From assembly GCF_951230165.1 (NCBI RefSeq), contig NZ_CATNVB010000021.1:1-43476 (forward strand): a stretch of 43,476 nucleotides of DNA. The letters run 5' to 3'. How positions within the stretch are numbered: the stretch's first letter is position 1; every line of letters begins with the position of its first letter. The translations under genes and the position numbers were made by a program. This DNA comes from Lentilactobacillus sp. Marseille-Q4993 (lineage in GTDB: Bacteria > Bacillota > Bacilli > Lactobacillales > Lactobacillaceae). The notes beneath the pieces were generated by a model. That model saw only the letters and a program-made list of their open reading frames with translations. It searched no databases and was not told the origin of the DNA. Shown here piece after piece: positions 33,178 to 41,416 of the stretch.

Positions 33178-34925
33178 TACTCTGCCCCCTTCACTGAAGT
33201 ATCTAATTGTTGATCATCAAACATTTCTTTATACCAACCGTTTTGATTCATTAACTCTTCATGGGTTCCCCGCTCAACAATCCGACCCTCATTCATAACC
33301 AATATTTCATCTGCATCCATAACTGAACTTAACCGATGAGCAGAAATAAGCGTCGTCTTGCCACGGCGTTCCTCACGGAGATTACCAAGAATCTCACTTT
33401 CCGTTTCAGCATCAACCGCTGATAGTGCATCATCCAATATCAACAACTCCGGATCAATAATCAATGCTCTGGCAATGGCAATTCGCTGTCGCTGACCACC
33501 AGATAGCGAGATACCTTCCTCACCAACTTGAGTATCATATCCATCCGGTAAGTTCTGAATCTGGTTAAATAAATCACTTTTTTTAGCAGCGATATCAACT
33601 TCATTCTTAGTAGCATCCGGTTTAGCAAACCGAATATTTTCCCGAATCGTATCAGAAAATAGGAACGTATCTTGCGGAACGTACCCAATCGCCGGAATTA
33701 ACGCATCCATCTTGTAGTGGCGAATATCTGTGCCACCAAATTTAATCTGGCCATCATAGTTATCAAACTCTCGAAGAATTAGTCGAGCAATCGACGACTT
33801 TCCAGAGCCGACCTTTCCAACTAACCCCACCGTCGAACCAGCTTTGATTGTAAAATCAACATCCTGAAGCACCGGCTTATCATCGTCTGGGTAGGTAAAA
33901 CTCTTAATTTGATAATCAATTTCCCCGTTTGGTCGCTGACTGACTCCTTGAGGATCATCGATTACAGCACTCTTCTCAGCCAACAAGTCCATAACCCGGT
34001 CATAAGACGCGTTACCTCTTTCAAGGGTATTAAACAACATCCCAAGGGCAAACATTGGCCAAATCATCATTGCCAAGTAAGAAACAAAGGAAACCAATTC
34101 ACCAATCGTAATTTGACTTGTAGATACCAAATAACCGCCATAAACGATTGTAGCGACATACGAGATGGAAATAATCATTGTTGTAACGGGATCAAATAAA
34201 GAATCAAGAAAGTTAACCCGTCGGTTGATTTTAATCGTGTCATCAACTTGAGAATCAAAGTCGGTGGTATCTTCACTTTCCTGACCAAGCGATTTGATTA
34301 CCTTAACGCCAGAAATACTCTCTTGAGCTTTGTTGTTCAGTCGAGAAAATGCTGCCTGCGACTTCCTAAACGCAACATGGATTCTTGAACCAAGAAACCG
34401 AGCCATAACAGCAAGTAACGGAAAGGGGATAATCGCAATCAACGTTAACCGCCAATCAATCATGGTCGACATTGCAATTAACACTGAGCCCCCGGTAATC
34501 ACGGAATCTGCTGCTTGAAGAATTCCACCACCGGCAACCCGCTGAATTGCTGACAGGTCATTGGTAGCGTGCGCCATTAAATCACCGGTCCGATACTTTT
34601 GGAAGAAAACCGTATCCATTTGAAGATAGTGCCAAAAAAGGCGTCCACGAAGAATCATTTCTAGTTTGGCAGCTCCACCCCAAATAGCTGTCCGCCAAAG
34701 GTAACGACTAAAGTACTGGCCGAAAGAAACGACCAATAAAATAATCAGTAACGTCATTAGCTGGCTAGTTGATAGTGTCCGACCATGAATTCCATCAACT
34801 AATAACCCAATAATTCGCGGTGGGATAATTGTCAGTGCCGCTACAAATAGCAGTCCTAGTAACCCAACTAAATAAGTTTTCCTTTCTTGTTTAAAATACC
34901 ATCCCAATTTCTTGAAGATATTCAT
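33177..34925 (-). CDS. Heterodimeric ABC multidrug exporter, subunit 1
   Basis: The 582-residue half-transporter has six membrane segments and an ATPase domain with Walker A GKVGSGKSS, canonical signature LSGGQRQRIAIARALI, and Walker B LLILDDALSAVDAETE, in which the catalytic Glu is replaced by Asp. This Asp substitution is the expected degenerate site of LmrC-type subunits. The N-terminal segments begin LGWYFKQERKTYLVGLLGLLF. Its mate is encoded directly downstream. The pair exports lipophilic compounds; the substrate cannot be predicted. Confidence 0.9.
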   Translation of the reverse strand: MNIFKKLGWYFKQERKTYLVGLLGLLFVAALTIIPPRIIGLLVDGIHGRTLSTSQLMTLLIILLVVSFGQYFSRYLWRTAIWGGAAKLEMILRGRLFWHYLQMDTVFFQKYRTGDLMAHATNDLSAIQRVAGGGILQAADSVITGGSVLIAMSTMIDWRLTLIAIIPFPLLAVMARFLGSRIHVAFRKSQAAFSRLNNKAQESISGVKVIKSLGQESEDTTDFDSQVDDTIKINRRVNFLDSLFDPVTTMIISISYVATIVYGGYLVSTSQITIGELVSFVSYLAMMIWPMFALGMLFNTLERGNASYDRVMDLLAEKSAVIDDPQGVSQRPNGEIDYQIKSFTYPDDDKPVLQDVDFTIKAGSTVGLVGKVGSGKSSIARLILREFDNYDGQIKFGGTDIRHYKMDALIPAIGYVPQDTFLFSDTIRENIRFAKPDATKNEVDIAAKKSDLFNQIQNLPDGYDTQVGEEGISLSGGQRQRIAIARALIIDPELLILDDALSAVDAETESEILGNLREERRGKTTLISAHRLSSVMDADEILVMNEGRIVERGTHEELMNQNGWYKEMFDDQQLDTSVKGAE

Positions 34926-35023
34926 TTTCTCACCTCGCAGTTAGTCTTTTAAACCCAAATACAATAGCATAAAATTAGTAAATAATGGCAAATCGGGCCT
35001 TGCTAAATATTTCATTTGCCATT

Positions 35024-35047
35024 AATTAATGTATAATAATTAATGTA
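35024..35047 (+). promoter_or_regulatory. -10 box flanked by direct repeats, promoter of the HTH gene
   Basis: TATAAT (35032-35037) lies between two copies of AATTAATGTA (35024-35033 and 35038-35047), the first overlapping it. The arrangement suggests a regulator contacting both sides of the -10 box, possibly the HTH protein itself. Confidence 0.4.
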
Positions 35048-35072
35048 ATCCTTTAGATTGGTGGTGAATAAT

Positions 35073-35885
35073 TTGCCTGAAAATTCTCAGTTCGGTTGGA
35101 CCATGAAAGAAATCGCCGATGAACTTGGCGTAAATAAGATGCGTGTCTACAGAACCATTACCCGTAACGCAATCTCTGAAACGGGCAAAAAGGGCCAGAC
35201 CCTTTACTATAACGATGCTGCGAAAGAAAAGATCGTCAGCATTATTCAAAGTGATGAACCTGATCAAGAAGAACCAAAGGCTAAAAAAGCGTCACGGCCA
35301 AAGGCTACTGCCCCAAGTACTCAGACGGCAAATATCAATTCATCAATCTTCAGCTCATTGAACGAACAAATCAGTAGCCAGCAGGAACAAATTGAAACCC
35401 TGACCAGATTGCTTGATCAGTCGCAGAAGCTACAAATGATTGCTGAAAAGCAGAGTCATGCTTCTGAGCGAAAGGTGGCTGAGCTGGAATCTAAGATCAA
35501 GATGATTGAAGTTGCCAAACCAATTGAAATTGCTCACGAAAGTGAATCAGCTTCAAAACCGGAAACTAAGAAGCAGTCTACTCAACAGGTTTCCGATTCT
35601 CAATCATCACCAACAGCAGTGGCTCTTAAGAGTAACAATGATGGTACTAATGAAGAAAAATCGGAATCAGAAGTAGAACCAACACTTACATCTCACTATG
35701 CCATTAAACAACTGCCAAACGTGGTAACCGTTGTTGCTAATTCAGTCGCCAACTTTGATCAGTCAGCAACCACGATTTACTTACCAAACCCTAACTTTAG
35801 AGTTGAACAAAGCTTGAATTCGAAAAGCAAATCAAAAGATAAAGATGGTTTCTTCAAGCATTTCTGGCAAAAACCACTTATGTAA
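35073..35885 (+). CDS. HTH/coiled-coil protein resembling DUF536-type plasmid proteins
   Basis: An N-terminal helix-turn-helix (FGWTMKEIADELGVNKMRVYRTITRN, about 6-35) is followed by a low-complexity Lys/Pro/Ala linker and a coiled coil (NEQISSQQEQIETLTRLLDQSQKLQMIAEKQ). The latter resembles the DUF536 proteins common on lactobacillus plasmids and on chromosomes. The last 100 residues are unlike that family and end in KHFWQKPLM. The start is uncertain: TTG at 35073 follows GGTGGTG with a spacing of 5-6, giving 270 residues; TTG at 35058 is the frame limit. Role unknown; DNA binding is likely from the HTH. A terminator follows at 35915-35950. Confidence 0.7.
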   Translation: MPENSQFGWTMKEIADELGVNKMRVYRTITRNAISETGKKGQTLYYNDAAKEKIVSIIQSDEPDQEEPKAKKASRPKATAPSTQTANINSSIFSSLNEQISSQQEQIETLTRLLDQSQKLQMIAEKQSHASERKVAELESKIKMIEVAKPIEIAHESESASKPETKKQSTQQVSDSQSSPTAVALKSNNDGTNEEKSESEVEPTLTSHYAIKQLPNVVTVVANSVANFDQSATTIYLPNPNFRVEQSLNSKSKSKDKDGFFKHFWQKPLM

Positions 35886-35914
35886 ATCAATATCACGACC
35901 ACCTTCAATTGGTG

Positions 35915-35950
35915 CGGTGCCAACCAGATTTGGCCCCCACCGATTTTTTT
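35915..35950 (+). terminator. Terminator after the HTH gene
   Basis: CGGTG-CCAA pairs with TTGG-CCACCG through an internal loop, followed by seven T. Confidence 0.75.
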
Positions 35951-35996
35951 ATCACTTTCTTCGATAAAGTAATAACAGACAAAAAGGGATAATTAA

Positions 35997-36025
35997 TTGA
36001 AGGCTTCCTAAATCCGTGATACCAT
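35997..36025 (+). promoter_or_regulatory. Possible promoter of the amidotransferase-like gene
   Basis: TTGAAG (35997-36002) and TACCAT (36020-36025) are spaced by 17 bases, giving a leader of about 80 bases before the GTG start. Confidence 0.4.
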
Positions 36026-36111
36026 GGGTTAAATTATTATCATCAAATTTTAATTTTACTACTTATTTTATAACATTCATACCTTATTTTAATAATTCGG
36101 AGGAAAAAACA

Positions 36112-36858
36112 GTGCGTCCAAGAATAGCCATGCCAGCAGATACATTAACGGAAGCAACAAATATTATCAACGAACGAAACGCTGCGTTTGCACCACGCCA
36201 AGCAATCGAAGCAATCGTGAAATCCGGTGGAGTTCCTGTAATCTTACCAAGCGTTGATCCCGAAGACGTTCGCGATTATATCACGATGTTTGATGGGGTC
36301 TGCTTTCTTGGCGGAGCAGATGTCGACCCAACCTTTTACGGTGAAGAACCATTCCAAAAATTAGGAATGACTTACCGCAAACGAGACTTATTTGAAATTG
36401 AGCTCCTTAAACAATCAGTCACCGCTGGAAAAGCAATCTTTGGAATTTGCCGCGGAATGCAGCTGATTAACGTTGGTCTTGGTGGGACCTTGTACCAAGA
36501 CCTCTCACAAGATCTGCATGCCACATTAAAGCACAGTCAAGATGCGCCTGGAAACCTGCCATCCCACCACATCACCGTTGACCCTAATAGTCGGCTACAC
36601 GATATTATTGGTGAGCGGCCATACGTCAACTCTCGTCACCATCAAGCAATCAAGGACATTGCCCCTTACTTAAAGGTTACCGCCAGAGCAGATGACCAAG
36701 TAATTGAAGGGGTTGAATCTATTGATAGTGACCAAATTCTTGGCGTTCAATGGCATCCTGAGAATATTTATAAACACTATGAGGACTCCAAAAAACTATT
36801 TAGAGATTTTGTTAACCGAGCAGAAAAGGTTGCCGAAAAAAGGACTAGTTCTAACTAA
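36112..36858 (+). CDS. Gamma-glutamyl-type hydrolase (peptidase C26)
   Basis: The 248-residue class-I glutamine-amidotransferase-like enzyme has the nucleophile Cys in AIFGICRGMQLINV and the His/Glu pair in VQWHPENIY. The N-terminal GVCFLGGADVDPTFYGE and HSQDAPGNLPSHHI are typical of the PuuD/YvdE-like group, which splits gamma-glutamyl bonds such as gamma-glutamyl-GABA. The real substrate is not determined. I chose GTG at 36112 because GGAGG (36099-36103) lies 8 bases upstream; the longer frame to 36016 has no site. It stands alone between terminators. Confidence 0.85.
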   Translation: MRPRIAMPADTLTEATNIINERNAAFAPRQAIEAIVKSGGVPVILPSVDPEDVRDYITMFDGVCFLGGADVDPTFYGEEPFQKLGMTYRKRDLFEIELLKQSVTAGKAIFGICRGMQLINVGLGGTLYQDLSQDLHATLKHSQDAPGNLPSHHITVDPNSRLHDIIGERPYVNSRHHQAIKDIAPYLKVTARADDQVIEGVESIDSDQILGVQWHPENIYKHYEDSKKLFRDFVNRAEKVAEKRTSSN

Positions 36859-36874
36859 TCCTTTGGCTTAACAA

Positions 36875-36910
36875 ACGTCATCAAGACTTTACGTCTCGAT
36901 GGCGTTTTTT
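36875..36910 (+). terminator. Terminator
   Basis: ACGtCATCaAGAC pairs with GTCTcGATGgCGT, followed by six T. Confidence 0.85.
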
Positions 36911-37058
36911 ACTATTATGACAAATTAAGTTTACGTTCAAATGACATTTTTAAGTTTTTATTATCTAAAGCTTATCCAGCGTAAACCCTATTCAGATAAT
37001 GGAAATAATGTGTTACCATTCGGTTGAAACATGCGGAAAAACTTTAGGAGATGTTTTT

Positions 37059-38192
37059 ATGAAACAAACAATGTTTACAAAGTTAGGGGTTACTCTGATT
37101 GCTTCCGCTGGGGTGTTTTTAGCTTCAACTGGTGTTCATGCTTCACTAACACCATCAAGTAGCAATCCACTGACCGACATGGTAGATCTTTCAAGTTGGC
37201 AGTCAAACTTATCAGCAAGTGATTATCAAACTTTAGCTGATAACGGGGTAAAAGCCGTTACAATTAAGGCTTCTGAGGGAACTGGATACATAAATCCATA
37301 CCTATCACAACAAGTTAAGTATGCTCAGCAAGCTGGTTTAAGTATCAACTTTTACCATTTCGCTCGGTTCACTAGTACCGGTGCAGCTCAACAAGAGGCC
37401 CAGAACATGATCAACGCAGTTCAACAAGTCACCGATAGTAAGAATGTTGTCATGGTCGTTGACTTCGAAGCTTCAGAACTTGGGTCATTATCAAAAGCTG
37501 CGAATAACGCAAACCTTGCCGCGTTTGACCAGGTTATCAACAACGCTGGTTATAACAAGACCGACCTTTACACAATGTCCAGTTGGGTAGGTACCAAGAT
37601 TGATTTAAACGATCAAAACAAAGGATGGATCGCAAACTGGCCATCAACCCCAACTGGAAACAAGTATCCAGATGCAAATGCATGGCAATGGGCAAGTGAT
37701 TATCGGTTCCCTGGTGAAAGTTCAGATTTAGATGTTAGTCAATTAAACAATGACTTCTATCTAAACTCATCAACTGGTTCTTCCAACCACACAGCAACTA
37801 CGCCTAGTGATAACAGTGATAGTAGTTCAACTGCCAACAATGGTAATTCTGGTGACGGTACGGCCGTTATCATTCCAGGTCCAAAACCGGAAACCAACCA
37901 ATATTCAGCTTCGCGGTCACAATCCGTTAAGTTAATTTGGCGAAAATCAATGGGCCGATACGCATTCCACACAACAAAGGGAGCTAGGTACTCAAAGCAC
38001 TTAGGAATTCGGTACGACTACAACAAATACTTACCAAACGCAACTTGGTATACTGATGGTCACGAAAAACTTTATAAGAAAACTACCGGTAGATACAACA
38101 TTTACTACCACGTTCGCAGTCACGATAATAAACATGGCGGCTGGATCTGGAGAGGTTACCTGACAAGAGGGGTCAACCCAAATCAGAATTAG
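37059..38192 (+). CDS. Secreted GH25 lysozyme with a C-terminal wall-binding-like module
   Basis: The 377-residue protein has a signal peptide (FTKLGVTLIASAGVFLASTGVHA) and a GH25 domain at about 40-230. The catalytic acids are in DMVDLSSWQ and VVDFEA, with conserved INFYHFARF and WQWASDY. A Ser/Thr/Asn-rich linker leads to a C-terminal module of about 90 residues. That module is basic and aromatic (LIWRKSMGRYAFHTTKGARYSKH, KLYKKTTGRYNIYYHVRSHD, WIWRGYLTRG), a type found on lactobacillus surface hydrolases and probably wall-binding. It would cut muramic acid linkages in peptidoglycan. I chose ATG at 37059 after TTAGGAG; the earlier ATG gives no signal peptide. It is not next to a holin, so a prophage origin is unlikely. 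Confidence 0.88.
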   Translation: MKQTMFTKLGVTLIASAGVFLASTGVHASLTPSSSNPLTDMVDLSSWQSNLSASDYQTLADNGVKAVTIKASEGTGYINPYLSQQVKYAQQAGLSINFYHFARFTSTGAAQQEAQNMINAVQQVTDSKNVVMVVDFEASELGSLSKAANNANLAAFDQVINNAGYNKTDLYTMSSWVGTKIDLNDQNKGWIANWPSTPTGNKYPDANAWQWASDYRFPGESSDLDVSQLNNDFYLNSSTGSSNHTATTPSDNSDSSSTANNGNSGDGTAVIIPGPKPETNQYSASRSQSVKLIWRKSMGRYAFHTTKGARYSKHLGIRYDYNKYLPNATWYTDGHEKLYKKTTGRYNIYYHVRSHDNKHGGWIWRGYLTRGVNPNQN

Positions 38193-38265
38193 CTTAAAGT
38201 GAAGTTACTTCCTCTCTAAACTAATTTTATCAACCCAAGTGGTTGGGACATAACTAGGTAAACCG

Positions 38266-38316
38266 AAAAAAAGTAGCGATAAATTTCATTTTCTTGAAAT
38301 TTATCGTTACTTTTTT
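38266..38316 (+). terminator. Terminator sharing its tip with 16205-16253
   Basis: An AAAAAAAGTA..TACTTTTTT stem of about 22 bp has the tip TTCATTTTCTTGAA, identical to the earlier terminator although the lower stems differ. Confidence 0.9.
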
Positions 38317-38340
38317 GCTTTTATCCAAATTGTTGCTACA

Positions 38341-38448
38341 CGCAGTAACCATCAGGACTGAGGACCATTATTCATGGCCCTCAGTTACTGTTGGTTGTGC
38401 GGGGGTGGGACGACGAAAGCATCTTCGTATGCTTTCTGTCCCACTCCC
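38341..38448. repeat. Two adjacent long hairpins, possible mobile or dispersed element
   Basis: A 61-base imperfect inverted repeat (38341-38401: CGCA, AACCA, CTGAGG-CCAT, ATGG-CCTCAG, TTGGTT, TGCG arms) adjoins a second hairpin. In that one GGGGGTGGGACGACGAAAGC (38401-38420) faces GCTTTCTGTCCCACTCCC (38431-38448). GTGGGACAGAAAG-type hairpins occur between genes in several lactobacilli and staphylococci. It lies between the lysozyme terminator and the brnQ stop codon and may terminate brnQ. Confidence 0.6.
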
Positions 38449-38473
38449 TATATTTCTATACTTATAGAAGAAA

Positions 38474-39874
38474 CTAATTCTTTTCTGATTCAGATACAGC
38501 CTTCTGACCCGCAAATACCGGCTTTAAGAAATGATATCCTAAACCAAGAACAGCCCCAACAACTGCGGGAACTACCCAATCCATTCCTAGGTTTGCGAAT
38601 GGCAAGACAGCATGCTGGAAGTTAGTCAGTGCTTGGCCAAATGCGCTTTGGCTAACAACTGGAGGGAATGCAGCAACCATATCTAACAATGCAGGTACTG
38701 TTGTAAATCCAACAACGAGTCCATAAACAACTGGATCGCGGCCAAATAATGGTGAAAATACTGATAACAAAATCAATACCATTGCGAATGGATAAAGGAA
38801 CATCAGCATTGGAGTAGACCAAGCGATGATAGTGTCCAATCCAAAGTTTGCAGTTAAGAATGAAGCTGCACACATCATTCCAAGCCAAGCCCGATAGCTA
38901 ACCTTTGGAAAATGATTATGAAAGTCCTGTGCAAAGGCGGCAACTAAACCAACCGCAGTTGTCAAACAAGTAACTGTTAATAATGTTGCCAATAGTGCGT
39001 GACCAAAGCCACCAAGATAAAAACCAACTAACTGGTTGAAAGCTACCCCACCATCAGCTGAAACTTTAAACTTAGTAAGCGTAGTTGCCCCAAGCCAAAC
39101 GAGAACCACGTAGATCAAACCAATTGCGGCGGTTGCGAAAACCCCAGCTTTAGCAGTCACCGCTGCGTTTTCCTTTGGCTCAGTTTTTCCTAACTGTTTA
39201 ACAGCTGTGACAACGGTGACTCCAAAGGCTAAACCAGCTAGGGCATCCATTGTGTTGTATCCTTGAAGAAAACCATTAAAGAATGAAGCGTGTTGGTAAG
39301 CAGCGGTTGCTTTTTGGGCAGCTGCACTTCCCATTGGATTCCAGAATCCTAATAGAAAAACAGAAAACAGCATTACCAAGAATACTGGGTTCAATACTTT
39401 ACCAACTGATGTAAGAACGTTTGACTCCTTATAGGAAACCAAAAACGCTAACCCAAAGAATACTGCAGAAAATAATAGCAAACCAACGTGACTCATTGAT
39501 TGGGGAAGCAAGGGTTGAACACCAACAGAAAATGGAACAGTTGCTGTTCTTGGCGTTCCAAACAAAGGACCAATCGTTGCGTGAATTAAAACCATGAATG
39601 TTAATGCAAACCAGGGTCCTAATGGTTTACCAACATCGTAAACCCCTTCTGACTTAGTGACACTGATAGCTAGAACTGATAACAAGGGTAGTAGCACTGC
39701 GGTAACCAAAAATCCGACCGTTGCCATCACCCAATGTGATCCTGCTAATTGACCAAGATGAATTGGGAAGATTAGGTTGCCGGCTCCAAAAAATAATCCA
39801 AAGAGCATTGAACTCACGACAAAATATTGTTTCTTCGTTAACGGCTTATTATTTAAGTCTGGTAATTTTTCCAT
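38474..39874 (-). CDS. brnQ: Branched-chain amino acid permease
   Basis: The 466-residue protein has about 12 membrane segments and belongs to the LIVCS family (BrnQ). Typical are KKQYFVVSSMLFGLFFGAGNLIFPIHLGQLAG at the N-terminus and TATVPFSVGVQPLLP in the third or fourth segment. It takes up leucine, isoleucine and valine with Na+ or H+. The gene is preceded by a T-box whose specifier region reads as isoleucine, which agrees with the family. ATG at 39874 follows AGGAGAGTG. It forms a single-gene unit. Confidence 0.94.
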   Translation of the reverse strand: MEKLPDLNNKPLTKKQYFVVSSMLFGLFFGAGNLIFPIHLGQLAGSHWVMATVGFLVTAVLLPLLSVLAISVTKSEGVYDVGKPLGPWFALTFMVLIHATIGPLFGTPRTATVPFSVGVQPLLPQSMSHVGLLLFSAVFFGLAFLVSYKESNVLTSVGKVLNPVFLVMLFSVFLLGFWNPMGSAAAQKATAAYQHASFFNGFLQGYNTMDALAGLAFGVTVVTAVKQLGKTEPKENAAVTAKAGVFATAAIGLIYVVLVWLGATTLTKFKVSADGGVAFNQLVGFYLGGFGHALLATLLTVTCLTTAVGLVAAFAQDFHNHFPKVSYRAWLGMMCAASFLTANFGLDTIIAWSTPMLMFLYPFAMVLILLSVFSPLFGRDPVVYGLVVGFTTVPALLDMVAAFPPVVSQSAFGQALTNFQHAVLPFANLGMDWVVPAVVGAVLGLGYHFLKPVFAGQKAVSESEKN

Positions 39875-39968
39875 AATGACACTCTCCTATTTTTTAAACT
39901 CTGATGTAAAACCATAATCTGACTAATATCAATCTGGGATTCCATTAAACCATCTCCTTTGCTGAAAC

Positions 39969-40235
39969 AAAAAAAGCACCCCTAATCCACTTGGACTAAG
40001 GGTGCTAGTAGCACGGTACCACCTTACATTATGATCCTATTGCTAGAATCAACTCTCGCGTACGGTCTTACGACGATACGCCAACACAATAATGGGTGTC
40101 ACCAATGCACGTTACTTTTTGTTTCGATGCATCGCTCAAAAGGGATTTTCCAATTTCCAGTTGTGCTTCCTTTCACCTAACGAAGCTCGCTAATCAACAA
40201 AGAAAAAGTACTCAGCTTTCTCACAGCGTTTATTA
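39969..40235 (-). promoter_or_regulatory. T-box riboswitch of brnQ, best read as isoleucine-specific
   Basis: On the minus strand GGTGGTACCGTGC (40023-40011) is followed by a terminator hairpin (40005-39976) and seven T (39975-39969). Stem I contains a GAGTAC motif and the AGCGAGC..GGTGAAAGG distal part. In the specifier loop GAAA-ATC-CC puts ATC (Ile) at 40146-40144. The bulge TGGT would pair with discriminator A73 of tRNA-Ile. A neighbouring ATT or TCC reading is possible, but ATC fits the gene best. Confidence 0.88.
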
Positions 40236-40249
40236 ATAATTGCCATTAT

Positions 40250-40276
40250 ATTATAACTAAGAATTTTGAATGTCAA
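40250..40276 (-). promoter_or_regulatory. brnQ T-box promoter
   Basis: On the minus strand TTGACA (40276-40271) is followed by TATAAT (40255-40250, spacer 15) and an overlapping TAATAT at spacer 17. Confidence 0.65.
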
Positions 40277-40330
40277 CTTTAAATTACTTAATTAAAAAAG
40301 GTAACCGCTTTCTAAAGCCTCCAAAACTAT

Positions 40331-40336
40331 TATAAT
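40331..40336 (+). promoter_or_regulatory. -10 box of the hydroxyacid dehydrogenase gene
   Basis: TATAAT lies 38 bases before the ATG at 40375. The -35 region is not clear. Confidence 0.5.
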
Positions 40337-40374
40337 TAAAGGTGGAACAACAACTTTTAAGGAGTGATTTTTTT

Positions 40375-41340
40375 ATGGCTAAGGTTTTAATCGCTGGAAG
40401 AATTCCAGAAAGTGCAATATCCATTCTCAAAGATGGGGGCCTAGAGATTGAAGTGTTTGATGATAGTAAGGCACTAATTACCAAGGACGAACTCAAAGGT
40501 AAAGTTACCGATAAGGACTTCTTGATTACTCCCCTTTCAACCAAAGTAGATAAGGATATTATCGATGCCGCTCCAAATCTCAAACTGATTGCAAACTACG
40601 GAGCTGGTTTTAACAATATCGATACCGAATACGCAAAGAGCAAGGGAATCCCCGTAACAAATACACCTAAAGTTTCGACAACATCAACTGCTGAAGTTAC
40701 CTGTGGGCTCATTGTTTCAATTGCTCACAGAATAGTTGAAGGTGATCAATTAATGCGGACCACTGGTTTTTCTGGTTGGGCACCACTCTTCTTCCTTGGA
40801 ACTGAATTAGCTAACAAGACCCTAGGGATCATCGGCATGGGGCAAATTGGTCAGGCAGTTGCTCGGCGAATGAAAGCCTTTGATATGAATATCATCTATA
40901 GTGGCCGGCATCCATTAGATTCGGAAACCGAACGCGAACTGGGAGCAAAGTTTGTTTCCTTTGATGAATTAATCAAAACTGCAGACGTGGTTAGTCCCCA
41001 TATTCCAGCCACACCAGATACTCACCATATGATTGGGGCTGAACAATTTAAACAAATGAAACCAACGGCCTTCTTAATAAACGCAGCCAGAGGTCCAGTA
41101 ATCGACGAAACAGCACTCTTAGATGCACTTAAAAATCACGAAATTGCTGGAGCAGGTCTTGATGTTTACGAAAAAGAACCTGAAGTTGCCGATGGTTTCA
41201 AGTCTCTAAAGAATGTAATTCTGACTCCCCACATTGGTAATGCCACCGTCGAAGCCAGAGATGCAATGGCAGAAATCGTTGCTAAGAATACTGTGATTGC
41301 AAGTAAGGGTGGCGAACCAAATTATATTGTAAATAAATAG
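40375..41340 (+). CDS. D-2-hydroxyacid dehydrogenase
   Basis: The 321-residue NAD-dependent enzyme has the Rossmann motif GIIGMGQIGQAVARRM (about 145-160) and the three catalytic residues: Arg in NAARGPVIDE, Glu in LDVYEKEPEV and His in LTPHIGNATVEARD. The overall order and the GAGFNNID segment resemble glyoxylate/hydroxypyruvate reductases (GhrB/GyaR-like) more than D-lactate dehydrogenase. The exact substrate, such as glyoxylate, hydroxypyruvate or 2-oxoisocaproate, is open. I chose ATG at 40375, about 8 bases after AAGGAGTG. It is convergent with pyruvate oxidase across a shared terminator. Confidence 0.9.
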   Translation: MAKVLIAGRIPESAISILKDGGLEIEVFDDSKALITKDELKGKVTDKDFLITPLSTKVDKDIIDAAPNLKLIANYGAGFNNIDTEYAKSKGIPVTNTPKVSTTSTAEVTCGLIVSIAHRIVEGDQLMRTTGFSGWAPLFFLGTELANKTLGIIGMGQIGQAVARRMKAFDMNIIYSGRHPLDSETERELGAKFVSFDELIKTADVVSPHIPATPDTHHMIGAEQFKQMKPTAFLINAARGPVIDETALLDALKNHEIAGAGLDVYEKEPEVADGFKSLKNVILTPHIGNATVEARDAMAEIVAKNTVIASKGGEPNYIVNK

Positions 41341-41356
41341 CAACTCAGAACTATGC

Positions 41357-41394
41357 AAAAGCGGAAACCAAATTCATTTGGTTTCCGCTTTTTT
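41357..41394. terminator. Bidirectional terminator built from paired CGGAAACC/GGTTTCCG
   Basis: A perfect 17-bp stem (AAAAGCGGAAACCAAAT facing its complement) is followed by T in both directions. It contains CGGAAACC (41362-41369) and GGTTTCCG (41380-41387) as facing arms, between the convergent dehydrogenase and pyruvate oxidase genes. Confidence 0.93.
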
Positions 41395-41416
41395 AGTTTG
41401 TGGTTTTCGTTAATTG

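Noticed and set aside
27001-35575. Near matches to CGGAAACC, such as CGGAAACT, CGGAAACG and AGTTTCCG
   Set aside because: They were left out of the count to keep it strict; one-mismatch copies are expected by chance more often.
37059-38192. GH25 lysozyme as a prophage endolysin
   Set aside because: It has a signal peptide and stands among housekeeping genes, with no holin or phage structural genes nearby.
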